A DNA stretch of 63,091 nucleotides from Proteus vulgaris. Lineage in GTDB: Bacteria > Pseudomonadota > Gammaproteobacteria > Enterobacterales > Enterobacteriaceae. Positions 8,271 to 17,560 of the stretch are shown here, one piece after another. Where the stretch lies: the NCBI RefSeq assembly GCF_016239305.1, contig NZ_JAEHOQ010000024.1, forward strand, positions 1 to 63,091, written 5' to 3'. How positions within the stretch are numbered: position 1 is the first letter of the stretch; every line of letters starts with the position of its first letter. The notes below the pieces were generated by a model that saw nothing but the letters and a program-made list of their open reading frames with translations, did no database searches and had not been told where the DNA came from. Both the position numbers and the translations under genes were made by a program.

Positions 8271-9416
8271 ATGGTCAGTATCGTATTAGTTTCAAAGAGC
8301 CTTACGCTCGCCAATGGTATTAAAGAACTCGTTAATCAGACTGTAGATCGCCAAGTAAAAATTGCCATTGCGACCAATAATCAAACACCTTTAGATCTCA
8401 CAAATGAAGTGTCTCCAGAAACGATACTTACAGCAATTAAAAAGTGTTATAGCAAGCAAGGTGTACTCGTTTTACTCGATACTTATCATTCAGCGCAAAA
8501 TGCAGCTCTTGCAATCGCTAATCTCGAACATACCGTTGCAGCTAATGTAGCACTAAGCTCTGCTCCTATTGTTGAGGGAACACTAGCTGCAGCCAATAGT
8601 ATTGCGCTTGGCGCTTCTCTTGAAGAAGCAGAAAAAGCGGCTCACAAAACAATTACGATTAAGAAACTCCAATTAGGTGAAAATCTACCTAATTTTAATA
8701 TTCACCCCAAGAATACCAATTACGAACCTATCAGAACTATCACTGCACCTGTTTGGCTCTACCCTTATCATCGCTTTGTTATTCAAAGAAAAAAAATATC
8801 TTCTCATTTATTACTCGAAGAACAGAAACGTTTAATTAAAGCGATTGAGCGTTCGAAAAAAGATATAGATTGGTTAACCGAAGAAACCTATCGCAAGATT
8901 GGCGAACAATATGCTCATATTTTTTCTAGTCATCGTTTCCTATTAGAAAATACAGAATTACAACTAACGGTGTGTAGTATGATCAGTAAACATCACTGTA
9001 ATGCTGAGTTTGCTCTGCAACAGACATTTATTGACTTAATAGACACTTACGCACAAATGGATGATGATAATATGCGTGCCAGAGAAAGTGATTTAGATGA
9101 TATTTTATCTCGATTACTACGCTATTTGACGTCAGCACCACCACCAATAACTCCCCCTCCTTATCCCAATGCTATTCTAGTGACAAAACAGCTTCATCCA
9201 TCAACATTAATCTCACTTGATACCCATAATATTAAAGGGATTTTATTAAGTCATGGGAATCCACTATCTAACACAACTGTATTAGCGAATGCATTAGATA
9301 TCCCCATTATTAATGAGGCAGGCAAGCAGGCATTATCGCTGACTGATGGGCAAAATATCACACTTAAAAAAGTTCAAAATATTTGGCTTTATCAAAACAC
9401 TTATATTTCTCATTAA
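8271..9416 (+). CDS. Degenerate DhaM-like PTS protein (EIIA-Man + EI-like, no HPr domain)
   Basis: Resembles DhaM, the PTS phosphodonor of dihydroxyacetone kinase. Residues 1-135 match the EIIA-Man-type domain, including the SSAPIVEGTLAAANS segment that mirrors SAAPLVEGTLAA-like sequence in DhaM. Residues 150-381 match the N-terminal part of enzyme I. The central HPr domain of E. coli DhaM (472 residues) is missing, giving 381. Two phospho-acceptor histidines appear replaced: Lys9 in VSKSL where DhaM has VSHSS, and Asn at about 334 in GNPLSNTTV where EI has GGRTSHTSI. It therefore cannot relay phosphate in the usual way. The frame is intact, so a regulatory or structural role is possible, or early decay. 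Confidence 0.75.
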   Translation: MVSIVLVSKSLTLANGIKELVNQTVDRQVKIAIATNNQTPLDLTNEVSPETILTAIKKCYSKQGVLVLLDTYHSAQNAALAIANLEHTVAANVALSSAPIVEGTLAAANSIALGASLEEAEKAAHKTITIKKLQLGENLPNFNIHPKNTNYEPIRTITAPVWLYPYHRFVIQRKKISSHLLLEEQKRLIKAIERSKKDIDWLTEETYRKIGEQYAHIFSSHRFLLENTELQLTVCSMISKHHCNAEFALQQTFIDLIDTYAQMDDDNMRARESDLDDILSRLLRYLTSAPPPITPPPYPNAILVTKQLHPSTLISLDTHNIKGILLSHGNPLSNTTVLANALDIPIINEAGKQALSLTDGQNITLKKVQNIWLYQNTYISH

Positions 9417-9431
9417 AAATGAAAGTATTTC

Positions 9432-9462
9432 AATAACCTGAGCTCCACAATATCAGGTTATT
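9432..9462 (+). terminator. Hairpin after the DhaM-like gene
   Basis: AATAACCTGA pairs with TCAGGTTATT, 15 bp after the stop, followed by a short T-rich run. Confidence 0.65.
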
Positions 9463-9502
9463 TAATTTCCTTATTCTCTTATATTTCACACATTTTTTAT
9501 TA

Positions 9503-9541
9503 AAAATAAAAAAAGGGAATAAAAGATCCTCTTTTACTCCC
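9503..9541 (-). terminator. Terminator of the glpACB operon
   Basis: Read on the minus strand, GGGAGTAAAAG pairs with CTTTTATTCCC and is followed by TTTTTTTATTT. It lies about 55 bp past the glpC stop. Confidence 0.75.
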
Positions 9542-9596
9542 TAGTTGCTTGTTATCTTAGTAATCAATTACTTTTTTATTATCTAATAGGCAATAC

Positions 9597-10790
9597 TTAT
9601 AATGCTCTTGCCAATAAACTAATGGGGTGTTCACATTTTTTCGTCGTTGACATCTCAATTTGCCATTTACAGGTTTCGCAGTCTGTAATAACTAAATCAC
9701 AACCACTCTCTTCAATTTGACGGAATAAGCCCGCCCCAATGCCTTGAGCAACATCGTAGTTTTCAGATTTAAAACCGTAAGTTCCGGCGATACCACAGCA
9801 TTGAGAATCAAGAACAATCACCTCAACGCCAGGGATACGTTTAATTAAATCAATGGAATATGCGGTCCATCCCATTTTTTCCATATGACAAGGAGTGTGA
9901 TATGCCACTTTTAACGGGGTATGTTTCAGTGGTAATTCACGACCTTCTTCTAGTAAGCGATAAATATAACGTGTCGCTAATTCGATATTTTCACGTACTT
10001 TTGATGTATCAACATCAAGGATATGTTCATATTCATCACGAATAGTGAAAGTACAGGTTGATGATGTTGCAACGACAGGAATATTGTTTTCAACAATTTT
10101 TTCTGTCAGAGACTCAAGGTTTACGGCAGCTTGTTTTTTGGCTTGTTTAACAAAACCATTGGCAATTAATGCAACACCACAGCATTTTTCACGTTTTAAT
10201 AACTGAACGCCAATCTCCATTTTGTTGAATACTTTAACTAAATCTTTCCCTAATTGTGGGTGGTTATAGTTAGCGTAACAACCATGGAAAAAGGCAACTT
10301 GATCTTTAAAGCGTGCCTGCTCTTCAACTTGTTTTTTCATCCATGTTCTAAATGTACCAAAAGAGTATTTTGGTAATTCACGACGATGATCGATTTTAAG
10401 CGCTTTATCCAAGATTTTACGGACAGGTTTTAATCCTGTAATGGTATTTACTATCGGCGCCATTGGCGTTGATAATGTTCCCATTAAATCCGTATGACTT
10501 AAAATAGCATCACGAATTTTAGGTGTTTTGGTATTGTAGTTCAGTTTCGCACGCGAAATGATATCACCAATTTTTACATCTGACGGGCATGCGACTTCAC
10601 AACGCTTACAGTTAGTGCAATATTTCAATGCTTCATCATAAAGCATCGGATCTTTTAAGCGTAAACGCTCACCATCAGGGCCTGCTTGTTTAGGACCAGG
10701 ATAAAGAGGATTCACTTTTGCAACAGGGCAGTAAGTTGTACAAACTGTACACTTAATGCAAGCTTCAAAACTGTTATCTTGTAAACTCAT
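9597..10790 (-). CDS. glpC: GlpC, anaerobic glycerol-3-phosphate dehydrogenase subunit C
   Basis: Iron-sulfur subunit that anchors the GlpAB dimer to the membrane and passes electrons to menaquinone. Two [4Fe-4S] motifs lie at the N-terminus: CIKCTVCTTYC from residue 11 and CTNCKRCEVAC near 58. Two Cys-rich CCG-type domains follow (GCYAN with REKCCG, and HTPCHMEKMG with DSQCCG). Length 397 is normal. Its ATG overlaps the glpB stop by 4 bp, so the genes are translationally coupled. Works with fumarate or nitrate reductase as the terminal oxidase, both encoded in this window. Confidence 0.95.
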   Translation of the reverse strand: MSLQDNSFEACIKCTVCTTYCPVAKVNPLYPGPKQAGPDGERLRLKDPMLYDEALKYCTNCKRCEVACPSDVKIGDIISRAKLNYNTKTPKIRDAILSHTDLMGTLSTPMAPIVNTITGLKPVRKILDKALKIDHRRELPKYSFGTFRTWMKKQVEEQARFKDQVAFFHGCYANYNHPQLGKDLVKVFNKMEIGVQLLKREKCCGVALIANGFVKQAKKQAAVNLESLTEKIVENNIPVVATSSTCTFTIRDEYEHILDVDTSKVRENIELATRYIYRLLEEGRELPLKHTPLKVAYHTPCHMEKMGWTAYSIDLIKRIPGVEVIVLDSQCCGIAGTYGFKSENYDVAQGIGAGLFRQIEESGCDLVITDCETCKWQIEMSTTKKCEHPISLLARAL

Positions 10791-12094
10791 TGTGCTGCCT
10801 CCACAACCGCAGATGTGGTCTGCTCTGATTTATGATGCTGTAAAATTTGTTGCGCGGCATAAAGAGCACTAATCATTGAAACACCAGCACCACAACCTTC
10901 ATTTAGCGGATCAAATCCACCTAACACAGCGCCCACAGCATAGACATTGTCTAATACTTCACCATATTTCATAGGTCTTAATTGGCTATCGGTATTAACA
11001 CCAAAGCGCATATAAGGCTGTTTCGCAAAGACATTCTCTTGTGTCCACTCATTACGAGGTAATGCCTCTAACAAATCGAGCTCCATTAAAGGCTCATAAA
11101 CACGATCGAATTCAGCAATTAGTCCATTATTGAAAAAGCTTCCTGTAGCTAACACTACATGCTCACTACGAATAGGAATATCAGTGTGATTTCTAGTGTG
11201 AACGCCTGTAACAGTGTTACCCACTAAGTCAACTTCCTCCGCGCGATCACCTGGCATAATTAAACCGCCCGCTTTTTGAAAACGCAGTTTTAATGCTTGA
11301 TGTAGACGAATTCCTAATAGAGAAGGTGGCAATGTTGGTAATAGACAAATCGGTTTACCTACTAACTGTTGCAGTAATGTCACCGGCTCTTCTGCATCAA
11401 GTCCAATACATGCAGGTAAAATAATCGCTTCAACACTATCATCAACATGCTTTTTCAGTTCATCAGCTAACGCTTGTGTATTTTCAGGTTTATCTAAGTA
11501 ACGCGCAATATTAACAGCTCTAAACTCACTAGGATTATCACGCAATCTATCTAATAACGGTAAGTGGATATGATAAGGAATAGCTTCAACACCTTGCTCA
11601 TTAAGCGTATTGCTTGCAAATTGTGGTTGAAAATCTAAGAAACCTTCAATTCCTACTACGGCCAGCTTTTTCCACGGCAATGCTTTATCAATACCATGAA
11701 TAGGAACTCGCTTTGGACTCATCCAACTCATACGAGAGCGCCCTACTGGCGTAATACGATAATGGTTTTCATCACCATTACCTTGATACTCAAGACCGCT
11801 TGTACTTGCCAACAACGCCTGAGCTTGTTCAATTAAAGTTGAAACTTGTATTTCACCAATACGACTATAAGGGTGTTTTGGCGCTAACTCTGCTAACGTT
11901 GCCAGTGCTTTTTTAGGATGAGTCACTGGTGTTCCATCAGGAAGATGAGTTAATAAATCCAGTGAGCCTGATGAAAAATGCAACGCACTTTGACCATTAC
12001 TAATGATTGCACAAGACTTACCGGCTTCGGCAAGACGAATACCAGCAGTTAATCCTGCCAGTCCGCTACCTATAATGATGACGTCAAATTTCAT
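10787..12094 (-). CDS. glpB: GlpB, anaerobic glycerol-3-phosphate dehydrogenase subunit B
   Basis: Flavoprotein subunit of the GlpABC complex. The FAD dinucleotide-binding motif GSGLAGLTAGIRLAEAG starts at residue 9, and the C-terminal FAD motif AVGAVLGGFDPLNEGCGAG is present. The start at 12094 (MKFDVIIIG) is preferred because it follows the GGAGG ribosome-binding site inside the end of glpA and matches the family N-terminus; a further upstream ATG would add ten residues. Overlaps glpA by 11 bp and glpC by 4 bp. Confidence 0.94.
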   Translation of the reverse strand: MKFDVIIIGSGLAGLTAGIRLAEAGKSCAIISNGQSALHFSSGSLDLLTHLPDGTPVTHPKKALATLAELAPKHPYSRIGEIQVSTLIEQAQALLASTSGLEYQGNGDENHYRITPVGRSRMSWMSPKRVPIHGIDKALPWKKLAVVGIEGFLDFQPQFASNTLNEQGVEAIPYHIHLPLLDRLRDNPSEFRAVNIARYLDKPENTQALADELKKHVDDSVEAIILPACIGLDAEEPVTLLQQLVGKPICLLPTLPPSLLGIRLHQALKLRFQKAGGLIMPGDRAEEVDLVGNTVTGVHTRNHTDIPIRSEHVVLATGSFFNNGLIAEFDRVYEPLMELDLLEALPRNEWTQENVFAKQPYMRFGVNTDSQLRPMKYGEVLDNVYAVGAVLGGFDPLNEGCGAGVSMISALYAAQQILQHHKSEQTTSAVVEAAQ

Positions 12095-13742
12095 TATCTG
12101 CCTCCGCTGAAGCTGTTTTTTCAATCATATCTGCATCTAAACCACATAAACCTTGATAAACCCAACTGGTAAATTCACTTTCACGTAATGCATTGCCCCA
12201 AGCAATTGGTCGAATGCCTTTCCAACGTTCATTCAGGAAATGAGCGAGTTGCTGCTCTGATTCGTGAGGAGTAGTGACTTGTAAACGGTTTAATAACCCA
12301 GCAGCACGACAAGCACAAAGTTCACCTTGGCAAGTTCCCATACCCACACGAGTACGACGACGCAAATCAAGTAAGTTATTAACTGTTAAAGAGTTAACCG
12401 CATAGCGAACTTCAGCCGCGGTTACCGCTTCACATTCGCACACTAAGCTTTTATCAATACGTTCATTGCTCAGTAATTTATTCGCTAAATCACCATGTCG
12501 ATAAACTGCTGAACCACGAATTGGTGCAGGTAATGAAACAACACTACGTAATGCTTGCTCCGCAGATTGACGAGAGCCAGGTAATGCCTCTTCTGCAGTT
12601 GTACATTTTGCAGAGACATTCAATTTTTCGCAGATTTTATCTGTCGCCCATTCAGCCATTAAACGGTAAGTCATTAATTTACCGCCCGTAATGGTAATAA
12701 AGCCTTCTAATCCATCACGTTGCGCATGGTCGAGTAAAACAATACCACGGCTAACATTACGACCTGATGGATCATCATCACTTGCAACTAAAGGACGTAC
12801 ACCAGCATAAGCACGTAGAATTCGAGTTTGAGCCAGTTTTGGCGCTAACATTGAACCTTCACGAATAAGAATATCGACTTCTTCAGGGGTGACATACATA
12901 TTGTCAATTTCATCGTAAGGTACACGTGTTGAAGTTGTACCAATTAATGAAATCGTATCGCCAGGCACTAAGATATCGGCATCCGCAGGTTTACGACAAC
13001 GGTTGATCACCATATTGTTAATGCGATGACCCAAAATCAGTAATGCACCTTTTGCTGGGAACATTCGAACTTTTAATTCACCGTATTCAGCAATTTTTTG
13101 TCCCCAAATACCGCCAGCATTCGCCACAATTTGCGCGCGAATTTCATACATTCTTTTCGTTTGATGATCGTAAACTTTGACACCTTTAACACGATCACCT
13201 TCTCGAATCAGGCCAACGACCTCATGGTAAGTCAGGACTTGTGCCCCATGTTCGCGAGCATCTAACATATTTGCTGCAGTTAAACGAAACGGATCGACTG
13301 TGCCATCAGGCACTTTAACTGCACCGATTAAATTTGGGTTAACAGAGGGCTCTAAGCGAATAGCTTCTTCGGGTGAAATCGCTTGAGCATCAATACCTGC
13401 GGCTTGGCAAGCTTGAATAAAAGTCTGTTGAAACTCTAAAGAATCTTCAGGTAGGGTAATAAAAAGACCATCCGTCTTTTCTACACAATGACGAGCGACC
13501 CGTTTTAAGATCATATTCTCTTCAATACACTCACGCGCTGATTCAGGATCGGTTACTGCATAACGCGCACCACTGTGTAACAACCCATGATTTCGACCGG
13601 TTGCACCGGTTGCAATATCGTGTCTTTCAAGCAGGACGCAACGTAATCCACGGCGTGCACAGTCTCTTGCCATGCCTGCACCGGTTGCTCCTCCGCCAAT
13701 AATAATGACATCTGTTTCTGTCACTGGTGAACCGCTCATCAT
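12084..13742 (-). CDS. glpA: GlpA, anaerobic glycerol-3-phosphate dehydrogenase large subunit
   Basis: Catalytic FAD subunit that oxidises sn-glycerol-3-phosphate to dihydroxyacetone phosphate under anaerobic conditions. The N-terminal FAD motif GGGATGAGMARDCARRG is at residues 16-32, the DAO fold carries GRNHGLLHSGARY, and a C-terminal BFD-like [2Fe-2S] region has the cysteines CECEA and CQGELCAC. Length 552 fits the family. First gene of glpACB, divergent from glpT, with CRP and GlpR-like sites between them. Confidence 0.96.
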   Translation of the reverse strand: MMSGSPVTETDVIIIGGGATGAGMARDCARRGLRCVLLERHDIATGATGRNHGLLHSGARYAVTDPESARECIEENMILKRVARHCVEKTDGLFITLPEDSLEFQQTFIQACQAAGIDAQAISPEEAIRLEPSVNPNLIGAVKVPDGTVDPFRLTAANMLDAREHGAQVLTYHEVVGLIREGDRVKGVKVYDHQTKRMYEIRAQIVANAGGIWGQKIAEYGELKVRMFPAKGALLILGHRINNMVINRCRKPADADILVPGDTISLIGTTSTRVPYDEIDNMYVTPEEVDILIREGSMLAPKLAQTRILRAYAGVRPLVASDDDPSGRNVSRGIVLLDHAQRDGLEGFITITGGKLMTYRLMAEWATDKICEKLNVSAKCTTAEEALPGSRQSAEQALRSVVSLPAPIRGSAVYRHGDLANKLLSNERIDKSLVCECEAVTAAEVRYAVNSLTVNNLLDLRRRTRVGMGTCQGELCACRAAGLLNRLQVTTPHESEQQLAHFLNERWKGIRPIAWGNALRESEFTSWVYQGLCGLDADMIEKTASAEADNEI

Positions 13743-13830
13743 AGAGATGCCCTCTCACATTACATTCAGCAAACGCTTAATTATTCTTTAGCGTTAATTA
13801 TAGTGTATAAGATACACAAAAAGTGTGGCT

Positions 13831-13851
13831 AATGTTTGATAATGAGCAAAA
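13831..13851. promoter_or_regulatory. GlpR-like operator in the glpA-glpT region
   Basis: The sequence AATGTTTGATAATGAGCAAA resembles the GlpR dyad (ATGTTCGATAACGAACAT) with three mismatches. It lies upstream of glpA. GlpR represses glp genes in the absence of glycerol-3-phosphate. A further imperfect half-site lies at 13851-13870. Confidence 0.55.
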
Positions 13852-13893
13852 ACGAAAGAGAAACGCTCATGAGAGAAAGATTAAAACCACATA

Positions 13894-13909
13894 TGTGATA
13901 CCAATCACA
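13894..13909. promoter_or_regulatory. Perfect CRP site between glpA and glpT
   Basis: TGTGATACCAATCACA matches the CRP consensus TGTGA-N6-TCACA exactly. It is central in the 380-bp divergent region 13743-14122 and could activate both glpACB and glpT. The rest of the region is AT-rich promoter DNA. Confidence 0.85.
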
Positions 13910-14122
13910 AATTATTTAACAAAAAGTATTTGATAAAGTTAACATATCACTCAAAATTGCACATCTTGAAAAATTATTCGACAACTGAGTAATACCTCAC
14001 AGTAAATTTGATTGTATAAGTTTACTATTAAGTTCGTTAAAGAAAATTTTTTGATAATTTCACTGTTCGTTTTGTCATTATTTAATATCAACATATTAAA
14101 ATAAAAGCCATCGGAGGCTAAT

Positions 14123-15475
14123 ATGTTAAGTCTGTTTAGACCTGCGCCACATAAAGCGCGTTTGCCAAAAGAGCAGATAGATCCCGTCTATCGTCGCCTA
14201 CGCTGGCAGATCTTTATGGGGATTTTCTTCGGTTACGCTGCTTATTATTTAGTAAGAAAAAACTTTGCGTTAGCAATGCCTTACCTTATCGATGAGGGAT
14301 TTTCTAGAGGTGATCTGGGCTTTGCTTTATCAGGGATCTCGATTGCTTACGGTTTTTCTAAGTTTATCATGGGTTCATTCTCTGACCGCGCTAACCCACG
14401 TTATTTCTTACCAGCAGGTCTTATTTTAGCGTCCTTAGTGATGCTATTTATGGGCTTTGTGCCATGGGCAACTTCGAGCATTATGATTATGTTCGTTCTG
14501 TTGTTCCTTTGTGGTTGGTTCCAAGGTATGGGTTGGCCTCCTTGTGGACGTACCATGGTTCACTGGTGGTCACAGAAAGAACGTGGCGGTATCGTTTCTA
14601 TTTGGAACTGTGCACATAACGTCGGTGGTGGCTTACCTCCATTACTATTTTTACTAGGTATGGCGTGGTTTAATGACTGGAAAGCAGCATTATATATGCC
14701 AGCATTTGCAGCAATCTTAGTTGCTATGATTGCATTCGCATTAATGCGCGATACACCTCAATCTTGTGGTCTTCCACCTATTGAAGAGTACAAAAATGAC
14801 TACCCACCTGATTATAAAGAAACTGACGAACAAGAACTGACTGCAAAAGAAATCTTTATGAAGTATGTGTTCCCTAACAAACTTCTGTGGATGATTGCAA
14901 TCGCGAACGTGTTCGTTTATTTACTGCGTTACGGTGTTCTGGACTGGTCACCAACTTATCTGCGTGAAGTAAAAGACTTCGCTATGGATAAATCATCATG
15001 GGCTTACTTCTTATACGAATACGCGGGTATTCCAGGCACACTGCTGTGTGGTTGGATGTCGGATAAAGTGTTCAGAGGTAACCGTGGTGCAACAGGTGTG
15101 TTCTTCATGACCTTAGTAACTATCGCGACTATCGTATTCTGGATGAACCCAGCGGGTAACCCAAGTGTTGATATGGCGTGTATGTTAATCATCGGTTTCT
15201 TAATCTATGGTCCTGTTATGTTGATTGGTCTGCATGCGCTTGAGCTTGCACCGAAAAAAGCAGCAGGTACAGCAGCTGGCTTTACCGGTCTATTCGGTTA
15301 CTTAGGTGGTTCTGTTGCGGCGAGTGCTATCGTAGGTTATACAGTTGACTACTTCGGCTGGGATGGTGGCTTTATGGTCATGATCGGCGGTAGTGCACTG
15401 TCTGTTGTGTTATTACTTATCGTGATGGTTACTGAAACCAAACACAAACGTGAAATGCTTCAGAAGTATGAATAA
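14123..15475 (+). CDS. glpT: GlpT, glycerol-3-phosphate:phosphate antiporter
   Basis: Major facilitator superfamily transporter in the inner membrane that exchanges external glycerol-3-phosphate for internal phosphate. 450 residues, 12 predicted transmembrane helices. The organophosphate:Pi antiporter signature is recognisable in [20 protein letters not shown] (residues 35-54 or so), with the substrate-binding Arg of YLVRKN, and [19 protein letters not shown] follows near 135. A CGGAGG ribosome-binding site precedes the ATG. Divergent from glpACB; followed by a terminator-like hairpin and glpQ. Confidence 0.97.
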   Translation: MLSLFRPAPHKARLPKEQIDPVYRRLRWQIFMGIFFGYAAYYLVRKNFALAMPYLIDEGFSRGDLGFALSGISIAYGFSKFIMGSFSDRANPRYFLPAGLILASLVMLFMGFVPWATSSIMIMFVLLFLCGWFQGMGWPPCGRTMVHWWSQKERGGIVSIWNCAHNVGGGLPPLLFLLGMAWFNDWKAALYMPAFAAILVAMIAFALMRDTPQSCGLPPIEEYKNDYPPDYKETDEQELTAKEIFMKYVFPNKLLWMIAIANVFVYLLRYGVLDWSPTYLREVKDFAMDKSSWAYFLYEYAGIPGTLLCGWMSDKVFRGNRGATGVFFMTLVTIATIVFWMNPAGNPSVDMACMLIIGFLIYGPVMLIGLHALELAPKKAAGTAAGFTGLFGYLGGSVAASAIVGYTVDYFGWDGGFMVMIGGSALSVVLLLIVMVTETKHKREMLQKYE

Positions 15476-15523
15476 TTGCTAACTGATTATTTATGAAATT
15501 AGTTAAATCTCGTCTCTAAAAAT

Positions 15524-15556
15524 AAGCCACATCAGCTCTTTTGATGTGGCTTTTTT
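15524..15556 (+). terminator. Terminator between glpT and glpQ
   Basis: AAGCCACATCA pairs with TGATGTGGCTT and is followed by TTTTATT. It looks like a good intrinsic terminator inside what is normally a glpTQ operon. Confidence 0.78.
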
Positions 15557-15609
15557 ATTGCCAACTGTACATAACTTTATTGTACGTAGAATTAAAATGG
15601 AGCAGCTTT

Positions 15610-16689
15610 ATGAGTACATCTTTTAGAATAAAACCGTTAGTTGCAGGCGTTCTTTTAACTCTATCCTTAAGTGCAATCGCACAAGCGGCAAGTGATAAAG
15701 TTGTTATCGCTCACCGTGGTGCAAGTGGTTATTTGCCTGAACATACTCTACCTGCTAAAGCATTGGCGTATGGTCAAGGCGCAGATTATCTAGAACAAGA
15801 TTTAGTGATGACAAAAGATAACGAATTAGTTGTCTTACATGATCACTATCTTGATCGTGTGACAGATGTGGCTGAGCGTTATCCTGATAGAGCAAGAAAA
15901 GATGGCCGTTACTATGCCATCGACTTCACACTTGAGGAAATCAAAGGGCTAAAATTTACTGAAGGTTTCGACATTGTTGACGGTAAAAAAGTCCAAAGTT
16001 ACCCAAACCGTTTCCCTATGGGTCAATCGGATTTTCGTGTACATACTTTCCAAGAAGAAATTGAATTTATTCAAGGTTTAAATAAATCCACAGGCCAAGA
16101 TATCGGCATTTATCCTGAAATTAAAGCCCCTTGGTTCCATGAGCAAGAAGGTAAAGACATTACCACCAAAGTACTGGAAGTACTTAAACAGTACGGTTAT
16201 ACAAAAAAAACCGACAATGTTTATCTGCAATCATTCGATGCTAACGACCTAAAACGCATCAAAACAGAATTAATGCCAAAAATGGGCATGGACTTAAAAC
16301 TCGTTCAGTTAATTGCTTATACCGACTGGAATGAGACTTATGAGAAACAGCCTGATGGAACATGGACAAATTACAGCTATGAGTGGATGTTTAAGCCTGG
16401 TGCAATGAAAGAGATTGCCACTTATGCTGATGGAATTGGCCCTGATTACCATATGTTAGTAGAAGAAAACTCAACGCCAGAAAAAATCACCTTAACAGGT
16501 ATGGCGGCAGATGCTCACGCTAATAAACTGGCCATTCATCCATTTACAGTACGTATTGATAAACTTCCTAAATACGCAAAAGATGGTGATCAACTGTACG
16601 ACATCATTTATAACCAAGCGGGGGCGGAAGGTGTCTTTACTGACTTCCCTGATTTAGGAGTTAAGTTTTTACAAAAACAAGCTAAATAA
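15610..16689 (+). CDS. glpQ: GlpQ, periplasmic glycerophosphodiester phosphodiesterase
   Basis: Hydrolyses glycerophosphodiesters (deacylated phospholipids) to glycerol-3-phosphate and an alcohol in the periplasm, supplying GlpT. The start at 15610 gives a clear Sec signal peptide of about 26 residues ending AIAQA before ASDKVV; an ATG at 15541 would add an unlikely leader that begins inside the glpT terminator. The GDPD motif HRGASGYLPEHTLPA carries the catalytic His, followed by EQDLVMTKDNELVVLHD. 359 residues, as expected. Possibly partly independent of glpT because of the hairpin between them. Confidence 0.95.
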   Translation: MSTSFRIKPLVAGVLLTLSLSAIAQAASDKVVIAHRGASGYLPEHTLPAKALAYGQGADYLEQDLVMTKDNELVVLHDHYLDRVTDVAERYPDRARKDGRYYAIDFTLEEIKGLKFTEGFDIVDGKKVQSYPNRFPMGQSDFRVHTFQEEIEFIQGLNKSTGQDIGIYPEIKAPWFHEQEGKDITTKVLEVLKQYGYTKKTDNVYLQSFDANDLKRIKTELMPKMGMDLKLVQLIAYTDWNETYEKQPDGTWTNYSYEWMFKPGAMKEIATYADGIGPDYHMLVEENSTPEKITLTGMAADAHANKLAIHPFTVRIDKLPKYAKDGDQLYDIIYNQAGAEGVFTDFPDLGVKFLQKQAK

Positions 16690-16966
16690 TTCGAGTACAG
16701 TAGGTGACAAGAGAAGGTAGTCGGGGAACAAAGATAAATGGTGTAACCCGACTAGCTAAGTACAGTCAACAATCCTGCAACTTGAAAAATAACGATTATA
16801 GACTTTATCCTACTTTTTCTTATGAAAGAGTAGGATATTTGCGCCCTTTCTGATTGTATATTTCTTCGTCTTTCTCTAAATTACCTTAATAATTTAATTA
16901 AAAAACCAAAATAACTTTTTAAGTTAGCTATCATCATTTATTAAATATTTAGAAGAAGGGATCACA

Positions 16967-17524
16967 ATGACAATAATGGCCATTATTTTACTTGTTCTTA
17001 TCGTTCTTTTTATTAGTTGGGGTATTTCAATTTATAACCGTCTTATTGCGACACGTAACCAAGTCAGTAATCAATTTGCGAATATTGATGTTATTTTAAA
17101 ACAGCGTGCAGACCAAATTCCTCAATTAATGGCGGTAGCTGAAAAAGCCATGGAGCACGAAAAAAGTGTATTTATTGCATTAAGCGACGCAAGACAACGC
17201 TATTTTAAAGCTCAAAACATTAATGAAAAAATCAGCGCATCAAATGAGATGAATACCGCATTGCGTGGCATGATTGCGCTTGCTGAAAATTATCCTACGT
17301 TAATTTCAGGCGAACAATTAGCATTACTTCAAACAGGTGTTAGTGATGTAGAAAATAAAATTGCTCAACGTCGTGAAGGCTTTAATGATGCAACGACTCA
17401 CTACAACACCGCAATAGAGATGTTTCCTGATAGCTTAATTGCCGGCCTTTTCCGCTTTGAACGTATGCAATTATTAGAAATACCGAAAGAAGAAATGAAA
17501 TTTGAAGGTATTAATTTTAAATAA
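16967..17524 (+). CDS. LemA family protein (first copy)
   Basis: 185 residues: an N-terminal transmembrane helix (residues 3-22), then an antiparallel helical LemA domain exposed outside the cytoplasm. Family signatures are NQFANIDVILKQRADQIPQLM and AENYPTLISGEQ followed by an FNDATTHYNTAIEMFP segment. LemA function is not established. A GAAGGGATC ribosome-binding site precedes the ATG. First gene of a four-gene operon with a GIDE protein and a second LemA. Confidence 0.9.
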   Translation: MTIMAIILLVLIVLFISWGISIYNRLIATRNQVSNQFANIDVILKQRADQIPQLMAVAEKAMEHEKSVFIALSDARQRYFKAQNINEKISASNEMNTALRGMIALAENYPTLISGEQLALLQTGVSDVENKIAQRREGFNDATTHYNTAIEMFPDSLIAGLFRFERMQLLEIPKEEMKFEGINFK

Positions 17525-17560
17525 CAGTAAGTTAAATAACCGCATTAAGGATAGATTGCA

